A stretch of 64,000 bases of DNA from Roseomonas nitratireducens. Lineage in GTDB: Bacteria > Pseudomonadota > Alphaproteobacteria > Acetobacterales > Acetobacteraceae. Below the pieces are notes generated by a model. The model was not told the DNA's origin, ran no database searches, and was given only the letters and a program-made list of their open reading frames with translations. How positions within the stretch are numbered: the first letter of the stretch is position 1; each line of letters begins with the position of its first letter. Shown in pieces: positions 32,795 through 40,666 of the stretch. A program made the position numbers and the translations under genes. Location: assembly GCF_017813355.1 (NCBI RefSeq), contig NZ_JAGIYZ010000002.1, forward strand, positions 248,001-312,000, read 5' to 3'.

Positions 32795-33436
32795 ATGAAG
32801 GCCAGACCTCCGAAGGCGAAGCCGATCCCGCCGCATCCGGACGTGACGCTGCTCTCGGACGAGGTGGTCTGGGATGGCCGCTTCCCCCTGCAACGCATCC
32901 GCTTCCGCAAGCGCCGCTTCGACGGCGAGGAAAGCGGGGTGCAGACATGGGAACTCTGGCGCCGCGGCTTCGCCGTCGCCGTGCTGCCCTGGGACCCCTG
33001 GCATGACCGCGTCGCCCTGATCGAGCAGTTCCGGCTGCCCGCGCTGGCCGCCGGGCTCGAACCGCTCATGGTCGAATGCCCCGCCGGCCTGATGGAGGAT
33101 GGCGAGGACCCGGTCGAGGCCGCCCGGCGGGAAGTGCTGGAGGAGACCGGCCTCGCCCCCGACCGCTTCGCCCCCCTCGGCCGCTACATCCTCAACCAGG
33201 GCGGGTCGGACGAGACGATCAACCTCTTCATCGCGCGGGTGCGCCTGCCCGAGGAAGGGCTTGCCGGCCACCATGGCCTGGCGAGCGAGCATGAGGACAT
33301 CCGCCTGACCGTCCTGCCGGCGGCCGAGGCGATCGCGATGCTCGACGACAACCGCATGTGCAACGCGACCGGCGCGCTCTGCCTGTCCGGCTTCGCACGA
33401 CGGCGGGATGCGCTGCTGAAGGACTGGATGGACTGA
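32795..33436 (+). CDS. Nudix hydrolase, ADP-ribose pyrophosphatase type
   Basis: 213 residues with a complete Nudix box (G-x5-E-x7-REVLEETGL) in the segment GLMEDGEDPVEAARREVLEE. The N-terminal beta strands and QFRLPAL region match ADP-ribose diphosphatase (NudF-like) enzymes that remove toxic ADP-ribose or related sugar nucleotides. Its stop is directly followed by the AlaX start with no intervening base, so the two are probably translated together. Confidence 0.9.
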   Translation: MKARPPKAKPIPPHPDVTLLSDEVVWDGRFPLQRIRFRKRRFDGEESGVQTWELWRRGFAVAVLPWDPWHDRVALIEQFRLPALAAGLEPLMVECPAGLMEDGEDPVEAARREVLEETGLAPDRFAPLGRYILNQGGSDETINLFIARVRLPEEGLAGHHGLASEHEDIRLTVLPAAEAIAMLDDNRMCNATGALCLSGFARRRDALLKDWMD

Positions 33437-34159
33437 ATGGCGACCGAACTGGTCTATCGCGAGGATGCCTATGCGCGGGAGATCGCCGCGCGCGTCATCG
33501 CCGCCGCGCCCGAGGGCGTCGTCCTCGACCGCACCAATTTCTATGCCCGCGCCGGCGGCCAGCCCGGCGATCTCGGCGCGATCCGCTGGGCGGGCGGGGA
33601 GATGGCGGTCGCCGACACGCTGAAGGGGCCGGACGACACGGTGCTGCATGTCTCCGCCCCCGGCGCCGCGCTGCCGGCGGTGGGCGCGGAGGTGACGGCC
33701 GTGCTGGACTGGCCGCGGCGCCACCGGCTGATGCGCATGCACACCACACTGCACCTGCTGTGCAGCCTGATCCCCGACGCCGGTGTGACCGGCGGGCAGA
33801 TCGGCGCGGACAAGTCCCGGCTCGACTTCGACCTGCCGGACCCGCCGACCAAGGAAGCGCTGACCGAAGGGCTGAACGCGCTGATCGCCGCCAACCATCG
33901 GGTCAGCGAGCGCTGGATCAGCGAGGATGAGCTCGACGCCAATCCCGGCCTGGTACGCACCCTTTCGGTGCAGCCGCCGCGTGGATCGGGCCGCATCCGC
34001 CTGGTGCGGATCGGGGCCGAGGAAGCGCCCGTCGACCTCCAGCCTTGCGGCGGCACGCATGTGCGCGCGACGGGCGAGATCGGCCGCGTCGAGGTCGCGA
34101 AGATCGAGAACAAGGGCCGCGCGAACCGGCGCGTGTCCATCGTGCTGGTCGGGGAGTGA
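33437..34159 (+). CDS. alaX: Alanyl-tRNA editing protein AlaX
   Basis: 240 residues, a free-standing editing domain that hydrolyses Ser- or Gly-tRNA(Ala). The zinc ligands are all visible: H102 and H106 in MHTTLHLL, C204 and H208 in QPCGGTHVR. Its N-terminal beta-barrel (YREDAYAREIAARV, FYARAGGQPGD) is the type II AlaX extension. It is fused end to start with the Nudix gene and followed 5 bp later by the sulfurtransferase gene, in one operon with metC. Confidence 0.93.
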   Translation: MATELVYREDAYAREIAARVIAAAPEGVVLDRTNFYARAGGQPGDLGAIRWAGGEMAVADTLKGPDDTVLHVSAPGAALPAVGAEVTAVLDWPRRHRLMRMHTTLHLLCSLIPDAGVTGGQIGADKSRLDFDLPDPPTKEALTEGLNALIAANHRVSERWISEDELDANPGLVRTLSVQPPRGSGRIRLVRIGAEEAPVDLQPCGGTHVRATGEIGRVEVAKIENKGRANRRVSIVLVGE

Positions 34160-34164
34160 CGCGG

Positions 34165-35007
34165 ATGGAGATGCTGGTCTCGACGGAATGGCTCGCGGGG
34201 GAACTCGGCAAGCCGGACCTGCTGGTGTTCGACTGCTCGACCTTCCTGCCGAACGAACCGGGCAACAAGCACGACGCGTTCCGCGCCGCGCGCATTCCCG
34301 GTGCGCGGATGTTCGACATCGACGCCATCGCCGACAAGGAAACCGACCTGCCGCACATGGTGCCCACGCCGGCCGCCTTCGCGCGGATGGTGGGCGCGCT
34401 CGGGATCTCCAACGGCCATCGCATCGTCTTCTACGACCAGCACGGGCTGCGTTCCTCCCCGCGCGGCTGGTGGATGATGCGGCTGTTCGGGCATGACCGC
34501 GTGGCCGTGCTCGATGGCGGCCTGCCCGCCTGGGTGAAGGAAGGCCGCCCGACCGAAAGCGGCGAGGCCCCTGCCCCCGCGCCCGCATCCTTCGTGCCGG
34601 ATTTCCGCGCCGGGATGCTCGCCGGCATCGGCGACGTGAAGCGGATCGTCGCGGATGGTTCCGCGCTGATCATCGACGCCCGCGCCAAGGGCCGCTTCGA
34701 CGGCACGGCGCCGGAACCGCGCGCGGGCCTGCCTTCGGGCCACATGCCCGGCGCGGCCAATGTGCCGGTCACCGACATGGCGGGCCCGGACGGGCGGATG
34801 AAGGATCCGGCGGCGCTGCGCGCGATCTTCGCCGCGGCGGGGGCGGCGGGCGGCAAGCCCGTCGTCACATCGTGCGGATCCGGCGTCACCGCCTGCGTGC
34901 TGGCCTTCGGCCTGGTGCGCGCAGGGCTGCCGGAACCCGCCGTCTATGACGGCTCCTGGACCGAATGGGCGTCCCGCCCGGAAACCACGAAAGAGAAGAG
35001 CGCCTGA
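34165..35007 (+). CDS. sseA: 3-mercaptopyruvate/thiosulfate sulfurtransferase
   Basis: 280 residues with two rhodanese domains. The active Cys is C237 in the loop CGSGVTA, the sequence typical of 3-mercaptopyruvate sulfurtransferase rather than thiosulfate rhodanese (which has CRKGVTA). It transfers sulfane sulfur from mercaptopyruvate to cyanide, thioredoxin or other acceptors. ATG 34165 follows the AlaX stop by 5 bp and the metC start lies 1 bp after this stop, so the gene belongs to a sulfur-amino-acid operon. Confidence 0.93.
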   Translation: MEMLVSTEWLAGELGKPDLLVFDCSTFLPNEPGNKHDAFRAARIPGARMFDIDAIADKETDLPHMVPTPAAFARMVGALGISNGHRIVFYDQHGLRSSPRGWWMMRLFGHDRVAVLDGGLPAWVKEGRPTESGEAPAPAPASFVPDFRAGMLAGIGDVKRIVADGSALIIDARAKGRFDGTAPEPRAGLPSGHMPGAANVPVTDMAGPDGRMKDPAALRAIFAAAGAAGGKPVVTSCGSGVTACVLAFGLVRAGLPEPAVYDGSWTEWASRPETTKEKSA

Positions 35008-35008
35008 G

Positions 35009-36235
35009 ATGCCCGACGATTCCGCCAAGACCCCGCACGGCGAGCATCGCTTCCCAGAAGGTGAGCATCGCTTCGCGACGCGCATGTCCCACGCCGGCCG
35101 CGCGGGCACGCGCGCGCATGGCTTCGTCAACCCGCCGGTGCATCGCGGATCGACGGTGCTGCACCCGGATTGCGAAAGCCGCCGGACCTTCTCGAAGGAC
35201 CGCTTCAACCGGGTGATGACCTACGGCACCCAGGGCGGCCCGACGCAATACGCGCTGGAGGACGTGATCTGCGAGATCGAGGGCGGCACGCGCTGCACCC
35301 TCGTGGGCACGGGCCTCGCGGCCGTGACGGTGCCGCTGATGGCGTATCTGAAGGCCGGCGACCACTGCCTGATGCCGGACAGCGTCTATGGCCCGGCGCG
35401 CAACATCGCCAACGGGCTGCTCGCCGGCTACGGCGTCGAGACCACCTTCTACGACCCGGCGATCGACGAGGCCGGCGCCGCCGCGCTGATGCGGCCGAAC
35501 ACCAAGGTCATGTACACCGAGAGCCCGGGCAGCCACACCTTCGAACTGCAGGACATCCCGGCGCTGGCCCGCGTCGCGCATGCACGCGGCGCCAAGGTGC
35601 TGATGGACAACACCTGGGGCATCCATCACTTCCAGCCCTTCAAGCACGGCGTCGACGTCTCGATCCAGGCGCTGACCAAGTATGTCGGCGGGCATTCGGA
35701 CGTGCTGCTCGGCTCCATCACCGTGAACAGCGAGGAAGACCACCTGATCGTCCGCGGCGCGGCGTCCCAGATGGGGCATTTCGCCGCACCGGACGATTGC
35801 TGGCTCGCGCTGCGCGGCGCGCGCACCATGCCGGTTCGCCTGCGCCAGCAGGAGGAAAGCGGGCTGGCCGTCGCGCGCTGGTTCGAAGCCCGGCCCGAGG
35901 TGCAGCGCGTGCTGCACCCCGCCCTGCCGTCGCACCCGCAGCATGCGCTGTTCAAGCGGGACTTCACCGGCGGCTGCAGCCTGTTCGGCGTGGTGTTCCA
36001 GCCGCGCTACGCGGAGGCCGACATCTTCCGCTTCATCGACAGCCTGGATTTGTTCGGCATCGGCGCATCCTGGGGCGGCTATGAAAGCCTCGCGCTGCCG
36101 ACGACCGGTTTCATCACGCGCACCGCGACCAGCGCCGACCTCGGCGGCTATACGGTGCGCATCCATATCGGGCTCGAGGACGTGGCGGACCTGATCGCCG
36201 ATCTCGAGCGCGGCCTGGCGACCCTGCCGCAGTAA
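35009..36235 (+). CDS. metC: Cystathionine beta-lyase
   Basis: 408 residues, PLP-dependent Cys/Met metabolism family. Lys224 in ALTKYVGGHSD is the expected Schiff-base lysine, and TQGGPTQYALE and TESPGSHTFEL are the substrate and PLP segments. The proximal region SWGGYESLALP is the beta-lyase form rather than a gamma-synthase. It cleaves cystathionine to homocysteine, pyruvate and ammonia, and some members also cleave cystine or cysteine. It starts 1 bp after sseA, which handles sulfur released from cysteine-derived mercaptopyruvate. Confidence 0.93.
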   Translation: MPDDSAKTPHGEHRFPEGEHRFATRMSHAGRAGTRAHGFVNPPVHRGSTVLHPDCESRRTFSKDRFNRVMTYGTQGGPTQYALEDVICEIEGGTRCTLVGTGLAAVTVPLMAYLKAGDHCLMPDSVYGPARNIANGLLAGYGVETTFYDPAIDEAGAAALMRPNTKVMYTESPGSHTFELQDIPALARVAHARGAKVLMDNTWGIHHFQPFKHGVDVSIQALTKYVGGHSDVLLGSITVNSEEDHLIVRGAASQMGHFAAPDDCWLALRGARTMPVRLRQQEESGLAVARWFEARPEVQRVLHPALPSHPQHALFKRDFTGGCSLFGVVFQPRYAEADIFRFIDSLDLFGIGASWGGYESLALPTTGFITRTATSADLGGYTVRIHIGLEDVADLIADLERGLATLPQ

Positions 36236-36243
36236 CGTCGCCG

Positions 36244-36270
36244 CCGGCCCGGGCATGCCGCCCGGGCCGG
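36244..36270. terminator. Strong bidirectional hairpin between convergent genes
   Basis: A perfect 11-bp GC stem (36244-36254 with 36260-36270) with a 5-base loop lies between the metC stop and the converging lipoprotein gene. It probably serves as the shared 3' end. Confidence 0.6.
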
Positions 36271-36279
36271 GGCAGGGTT

Positions 36280-36510
36280 TCAACGGGACTGGTTGGACCG
36301 CCCGATCGCGTAGCCCGAAGCGCCGCCGACACCGGCGCCGATCAGCGCCCCCCAGCCGGCATTGCCGGACAAGGACCCGATCGCAGCGCCGCCGAGCGCG
36401 CCGATGCCGGCGCCCGTCGCGGTCGCCCGCTGCGTGTCGGACATGCCGGCGCAGCCGGCGAGGCCGAGGCCCAGCACCAGCACGGCACCGAGGCGAATCT
36501 TCTTGGTCAT
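36280..36510 (-). CDS. Glycine-zipper outer-membrane lipoprotein
   Basis: 76 residues. A type II signal peptide with lipobox LAGC (Cys20) is followed by glycine-rich helices (GAGIGALGGAAIGSLSG, GALIGAGVGGASGYAIG), the GxxxG pattern of small glycine-zipper lipoproteins that insert in the envelope. They are often stress-related. It is followed upstream on the same strand by a secreted Rap1a-like protein, so both may respond to envelope stress; this is inference. Confidence 0.85.
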   Translation of the reverse strand: MTKKIRLGAVLVLGLGLAGCAGMSDTQRATATGAGIGALGGAAIGSLSGNAGWGALIGAGVGGASGYAIGRSNQSR

Positions 36511-36527
36511 GATGCGTCTCCTTCCTC

Positions 36528-36941
36528 TCAGCGGCGGCGGGCGGCGGGCGCCGCGCAGGGATAGGTGGCGGCGGCGAAGCGCAGCGCGCCCTCGACCGCG
36601 CGCGTCCCCGCATGCTGCGGATTCGCCGCGACCCAGGAGACGAAGCCGGAGGCCACCTGCTCCAGCGACGGCGACGGGTTCGGCATGCAGAAGGCCGGCG
36701 GGGCGGCGCGCGACCCGGTCGTGTACATCGCATGCGCCTGGCCGACGGTGACGAGCACCGCGTAGCAGACCGAGCGCGAGGCGAGCGCATTCGCGTCACC
36801 CGCCGACGGCCCGCAGGCGCGCGCCAGTTCCCCGGTGGTGAAGATCGGCGGCGCGGTTCCCTGCGCGCCCGCGGGCGTGGCCATCATTGCCACCCCCAGC
36901 GCGCCCACGCCGAGCAGGCGCGCGATCGGTCCGAAGCTCAT
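36528..36941 (-). CDS. Rap1a/Tai-domain secreted protein
   Basis: 137 residues from ATG 36941, giving a Sec signal peptide (RLLGVGALGVAMMATPAGAQ). The mature protein has four Cys at the spacing of the Rap1a/Tai fold (ACGP, SVCYA, FCMP, YPCA). In Serratia, Rap1 proteins are immunity proteins against peptidoglycan-cleaving Ssp effectors, but the domain is widespread as a stand-alone periplasmic protein without a partner effector. No effector gene is adjacent, so an immunity role is not supported here. Confidence 0.75.
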   Translation of the reverse strand: MSFGPIARLLGVGALGVAMMATPAGAQGTAPPIFTTGELARACGPSAGDANALASRSVCYAVLVTVGQAHAMYTTGSRAAPPAFCMPNPSPSLEQVASGFVSWVAANPQHAGTRAVEGALRFAAATYPCAAPAARRR

Positions 36942-37064
36942 CCCAGGTCTCCTTCCCCACGACCGCGCCGACGCGACGCGGCGGATGCGGCAAGCATCCA
37001 GGATGGCTGATGCCACATCAACCCGCGTCGCGGCATCCGCACGCCAGCGGAACGGAACGGCGCG

Positions 37065-37532
37065 TCACGCCGCGGCACAGCGTGCACAGACGCCTTCCAC
37101 CTCGACCGTCGCTTCGGCGATGACGAAGCCGGCGCGCGCGGCCGCAGCCTCGATGGCATGCGTGACGGCGGCATCGGCGATCTCGAGCGTCGCGCCGCAG
37201 CGGCGGCAGATCAGGAACTGGTGCGGATGGTCGTGCTCATGCGCATGGCCGTGGCCCGTATCGCTGCAGCCGATATAAGCGTTGAGCCGCTCGACCTTGT
37301 GGATCAGCCCGTGCTCGAGCAGGAAGTCGAGCGCGCGATAGACGGTGGGCGGCGCGGCGCCCGGCCGGCTCGCCTTCAGCCGGTCGAGCAGCGCATAGGC
37401 ACCGACCGGGGCCTCGGCCTCCAGCACCAGTTCCAGCACCTGCCGGCGCAGCGGCGTCAACTGCGCGCCGCGGCGCAGGCAGGCGGCTTCCGCCTCCGCC
37501 AGCGCCTTCTGCCGTGCCGCGCCATCCGCCAT
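37065..37532 (-). CDS. zur: Fur-family regulator, Zur type
   Basis: 155 residues. The N-terminal winged helix (LTPLRRQVLELVLEAEAPVGA, PTVYRALDFLLEHG) is typical of Fur proteins. The dimerisation half has the zinc-binding CRRCG and CARC pairs and a His-rich hinge GHGHAHEHDHPHQF, which favours Zur over Fur. It is divergent from hisI and a COG0523 GTPase over a 38-bp gap, a known zinc-homeostasis association. It probably represses those genes when zinc is plentiful. Confidence 0.85.
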   Translation of the reverse strand: MADGAARQKALAEAEAACLRRGAQLTPLRRQVLELVLEAEAPVGAYALLDRLKASRPGAAPPTVYRALDFLLEHGLIHKVERLNAYIGCSDTGHGHAHEHDHPHQFLICRRCGATLEIADAAVTHAIEAAAARAGFVIAEATVEVEGVCARCAAA

Positions 37533-37558
37533 CGCCGAACCTCGATTCCGCCAGGGAC

Positions 37559-37576
37559 GGACACTATAACATGACC
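37559..37576. promoter_or_regulatory. Candidate Zur operator and promoter between zur and hisI
   Basis: GGACACTATAACATGACC is an imperfect palindrome (GG.CA...TA...TG.CC) containing TATAAC, which resembles both a -10 box and the ATAACAT half-site of Zur boxes. It overlaps the first hisI ATG (37571), so transcription from this -10 would begin near the second ATG (37577) and give a leaderless message. Confidence 0.35.
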
Positions 37577-37996
37577 ATGCCGGAACACGCCCCGCCGCCG
37601 ACCGAAGCCGCCATCGCCGCCTTCATCGCCGCCCTGCGCTTCGATGCCGCGGGCCTCATTCCCTGCATCGCGCAGCAGCACGACAGCGGGGAGGTGCTGA
37701 TGGTCGCCTGGATGAACGCCGAGGCGGTCGCCGAGACGCTCGCGACCGGCCGGGTCTGCTACTTCTCCCGCTCCCGCAACGGGCTGTGGCGCAAGGGGGA
37801 GAGTTCCGGGCAGGTGCAGCACCTCGTCGATCTGCGCCTGGACTGCGACGGGGACACGCTGCTCGCGCTGGTGGACCAGCACGGCGTCGCCTGCCACACG
37901 GGCCGGCGTTCGTGCTTCTTCCGCGCGCTGCGCGACGACGCGCTCGCGACCATCGCCGAGCCCGCGGTGGATCCGAAGGCGCTCTACGGCGGATGA
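37571..37996 (+). CDS. hisI: Phosphoribosyl-AMP cyclohydrolase
   Basis: 141 residues from ATG 37571; ATG 37577 is an equally good alternative. It is the zinc- and magnesium-dependent third enzyme of histidine synthesis. The family blocks are [32 protein letters not shown], the metal-binding DCDGD and the zinc-binding CHTGRRSC. Histidine genes are absent around it. Instead it overlaps a COG0523 zinc chaperone GTPase by four bases and is divergent from zur, which is the pattern of zinc-regulated paralogues of zinc enzymes. Whether a second hisI exists elsewhere cannot be seen. Confidence 0.93.
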   Translation: MTMPEHAPPPTEAAIAAFIAALRFDAAGLIPCIAQQHDSGEVLMVAWMNAEAVAETLATGRVCYFSRSRNGLWRKGESSGQVQHLVDLRLDCDGDTLLALVDQHGVACHTGRRSCFFRALRDDALATIAEPAVDPKALYGG

Positions 37997-39021
37997 CGCG
38001 GCGGAAGATCCCGGTCACGGTGCTGACCGGCTTCCTCGGTGCGGGCAAGACGACGCTTCTCAACCGCCTGCTGAAGCATCCGGCGATGACGGGCACCGCG
38101 GTGCTCATCAACGAGTTCGGCGAAGTCGGCCTCGACCATCTGCTGGTGGAGCGGCTGGACGGCGACACGGTGCTGCTCCAGGCCGGCTGCATCTGCTGCA
38201 CCGTGCGCGGCGACCTGGTGCGCGCGCTGGGCGACCTCGCGCAGCGGGCCGAGGCGGGGCAGGAGATCCGCCGCGTGGTGATCGAGACGACCGGCCTCGC
38301 CGATCCCGCGCCGATCCTCCAGACGCTGATCTCCCATCCGCTGATGCTCACCGCCTATGCGCTCGATGGCGTCGTCACGCTGGTCGATGCGGTGGCCGGC
38401 GACGCGACGCTGGATACGGAAGCCGAGGCGGTGAAGCAGGCCGCGATGGCCGATCGGCTGGTGCTGACCAAGACCGACCTCGCGACCCGGGAGGCCGCCG
38501 CGGCGCTGGAAGGGCGGCTGCGGATCCTCAACCCCGTCGCGCCGGTGCTGCGCGCCATGGCGGGCGATGTGGCGCCCGAGGCGCTGCTCGGCGCCGGCCC
38601 CTTCAGCACCGAGGGCCGCATCCCGGCCGTCGCGGCATGGCTGGCGGCGGAGGAGACCGAGGCGGCGGCGCATGCGCACCGGCACGCGGATGGCATCGAG
38701 GCCTTCGCCCTCGTCTTCGATGATCCGCTGCCCTGGGACGGCCTCGCGACCTGGCTCGAGATGCTGACGGTGACGCGCGGCGACAGCCTGCTGCGCGTGA
38801 AGGGCCTGCTGAACATCGCGGGTGAAGCGCGCCCCGTCGTCGTCCATGGCGTGCAGCGCAGCTTCCATCCTCCCGCCAGGCTTGCAGGCTGGCCGCTGGA
38901 CCACGACCGCAGGTCGCGCATCGTCTTCGTGACGCGCAACCTGCCGCGCGGCATCGTGGAGGATGGCCTGAACGCTTTTCTTGACGCGGCGCGACAGACC
39001 GGCATCCTCAAGCGGGGGTGA
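37993..39021 (+). CDS. COG0523 GTPase, zinc metallochaperone candidate
   Basis: 342 residues. P-loop [11 protein letters not shown], metal-binding CxCC motif GCICCTV, GTPase switch ETTGLADP and TKTD, plus a C-terminal CobW_C domain and a short HAHRHADG metal-binding tail at about 225-232. Members of this family deliver zinc, cobalt or nickel to client enzymes. It overlaps hisI by four bases (ATGA), so HisI is the obvious candidate client. Confidence 0.9.
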   Translation: MTRRKIPVTVLTGFLGAGKTTLLNRLLKHPAMTGTAVLINEFGEVGLDHLLVERLDGDTVLLQAGCICCTVRGDLVRALGDLAQRAEAGQEIRRVVIETTGLADPAPILQTLISHPLMLTAYALDGVVTLVDAVAGDATLDTEAEAVKQAAMADRLVLTKTDLATREAAAALEGRLRILNPVAPVLRAMAGDVAPEALLGAGPFSTEGRIPAVAAWLAAEETEAAAHAHRHADGIEAFALVFDDPLPWDGLATWLEMLTVTRGDSLLRVKGLLNIAGEARPVVVHGVQRSFHPPARLAGWPLDHDRRSRIVFVTRNLPRGIVEDGLNAFLDAARQTGILKRG

Positions 39022-39086
39022 GGTGTCCGCGTCTCAAGGTCCGGGAGCGGACCTTGCCGATATCGCGTGATGTGCCGGAGTTGCCG

Positions 39087-40025
39087 ATGCGCCGCACCCT
39101 CCTGATCCTCGCCCTGCTGCTGGGCGCCACCCCGGCCCTGGCCCAGGTGACGCCGCGCAGCATCCGGGATTGCCCAGACTGCCCCGAGATGATCCCCCTG
39201 CCGCCCGGCACCTACACGATGGGCGTGCCGCGTGGGGAGGAGGAGCGCGAGGGCGTGCCCGTGGACCTGCGCGGGCGTTCCGAGCCGCAGCGCCGGGTGA
39301 CCATCGCGGCCGGCCTCGCCATGTCCCGCAACACCGTGACGCGCGCCGAATACGCCGCCTTCGTCGCCGCGACCGGCCACCCCACGACCGAGGGATGCTG
39401 GGCCTTCGTGAACACCGGCACCTCCTACGAGTACGAGGAACGTCCCGGCCTGACCTGGCGCGCGCCGGGCTTCGCGCAGGCCGACAATCATCCCGTCGTC
39501 TGCGTGAGCTGGGAGGACGCGAACGCCTACGCCGCCTGGATCTCGGCCCGTGCCGGCCGGGCGTATCGCCTGCCCTCGGAAGCCGAGTGGGAATATGCCG
39601 CCCGCGCCGGCACCACCACATCCCGCTACTGGGGCGAGGCACAGGTCGCGGCCTGCGAATTCGGCAATGTCGCCGACCTGTCGCTCGCCATGGCGCTCAA
39701 TCTCGACCGTCGGCCGCAATTCACCTTCCGCTGCAACGACCGGCACGTCTTCACCGCGCCGGTCGGCTCCTTCCGCGGCAATGCCTTCGGGCTCAACGAC
39801 ATGCTGGGCAATGTCTGGCAATGGACCGCGGACTGCCTGAACCCGACACTGGACGGCCAGGCCGGCGACGGGGCACCGCGCGTCACGGGCGATTGCACGA
39901 GCCGCGGCATGCGCGGTGGCTCCTGGAGCCACCTGCCCTGGTACGTGCGGGCCGGCAACCGCGCCCGCGGGCAGGCCGTGGATCGCTACAGCTTCGGCGG
40001 CTTCCGGCTGGTGCGGGAGCGCTGA
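39087..40025 (+). CDS. SUMF1-fold (formylglycine-generating-enzyme-like) secreted protein
   Basis: 312 residues from ATG 39087, with a Sec signal peptide RRTLLILALLLGATPALAQ. The rest is an FGE-sulfatase domain: MGVPRGEEEREG, RNTVTRAEYAAF, SWEDANAYAAWIS, RLPSEAEWEYAARAGT and a final GGSWSHLPWYVRAGNR. The catalytic Cys pair of true formylglycine-generating enzymes lies in that last block, and here both positions are non-Cys, so formylglycine formation is unlikely. Related proteins act as binding or structural modules. No sulfatase gene is near. Confidence 0.88.
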   Translation: MRRTLLILALLLGATPALAQVTPRSIRDCPDCPEMIPLPPGTYTMGVPRGEEEREGVPVDLRGRSEPQRRVTIAAGLAMSRNTVTRAEYAAFVAATGHPTTEGCWAFVNTGTSYEYEERPGLTWRAPGFAQADNHPVVCVSWEDANAYAAWISARAGRAYRLPSEAEWEYAARAGTTTSRYWGEAQVAACEFGNVADLSLAMALNLDRRPQFTFRCNDRHVFTAPVGSFRGNAFGLNDMLGNVWQWTADCLNPTLDGQAGDGAPRVTGDCTSRGMRGGSWSHLPWYVRAGNRARGQAVDRYSFGGFRLVRER

Positions 40026-40066
40026 CCCCTTCCCTGTGCCCCGGCGCGCCCCTATTGGAACGCGCC

Positions 40067-40666
40067 ATGGACCCTGCCCCGCTCCGCTTCGAGACGCTTC
40101 GCGGCGATGGGCTGCGCGCCTGGCTGCCGCGCCTCGCCGGGCTGCGCATCGCCGTCTTCCGCGACTGGCCCTACCTCTATGACGGGGAGGAAGCCTATGA
40201 GCGGCGCTACCTCGCCGCCTATGCCGACAGCCCCGGCGCCGCGGTGATCGCCGCGATCGACGGCGATCGCGCGGTGGGCTGCGCCACCTGCCAGCCGATG
40301 CTCGAGGCGACGGACCGCATCCAGGCGACCTTCCGCAACCGCGGCCTCGATCCCGCGCGCTTCTGCTATTTCGGGGAGAGCGTGCTGCTGCGCGAGTACC
40401 GCGGCCGCGGCGCCGGCGTCCGCTTCTTCGAGTTGCGCGAGGCGCATGCGCGCAGCCTCGGCCTCGCCGCCGCAGCGTTCTGCGCCGTGACGCGCAACGA
40501 CAACGACCCGCGAAAGCCGCGCGACCACGTCCCGCTCGACGCGTTCTGGCGCAAGCGCGGCTACGAACGGCGCGCAGACGTCTCCGTTGTCTTCGACTGG
40601 AAGGAAGTGGGCGACGACCGCGAGACGCCGCACGCGCTCGGCTTCTGGGTGAAGGACCCGCTGTGA
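40067..40666 (+). CDS. GNAT-family N-acetyltransferase
   Basis: 199 residues from ATG 40067; longer frames run into the preceding gene in another frame. Motif A is LLREYRGRGAGVRFFELREAHARSLG, with a following FCAVTRNDNDP and an N-terminal beta region FRDWPYLYDGEEAYE that covers the acceptor site. The following nitrilase-like gene overlaps it by four bases and is followed in turn by lpxB. The acceptor is unknown. Confidence 0.85.
   Translation: MDPAPLRFETLRGDGLRAWLPRLAGLRIAVFRDWPYLYDGEEAYERRYLAAYADSPGAAVIAAIDGDRAVGCATCQPMLEATDRIQATFRNRGLDPARFCYFGESVLLREYRGRGAGVRFFELREAHARSLGLAAAAFCAVTRNDNDPRKPRDHVPLDAFWRKRGYERRADVSVVFDWKEVGDDRETPHALGFWVKDPL

Noticed and set aside
31781-34588. A 935-codon minus-strand open frame
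   Set aside because: It overlaps the Nudix, AlaX and sulfurtransferase genes and part of the EamA gene, all with intact family motifs.
36528-36941. Type VI secretion immunity gene (Rap1a)
   Set aside because: The fold matches but no effector or secretion gene is adjacent, so an immunity role is unsupported.
39087-40025. Active formylglycine-generating enzyme
   Set aside because: The two catalytic Cys positions in the final GGSW block are replaced and no sulfatase gene is near.
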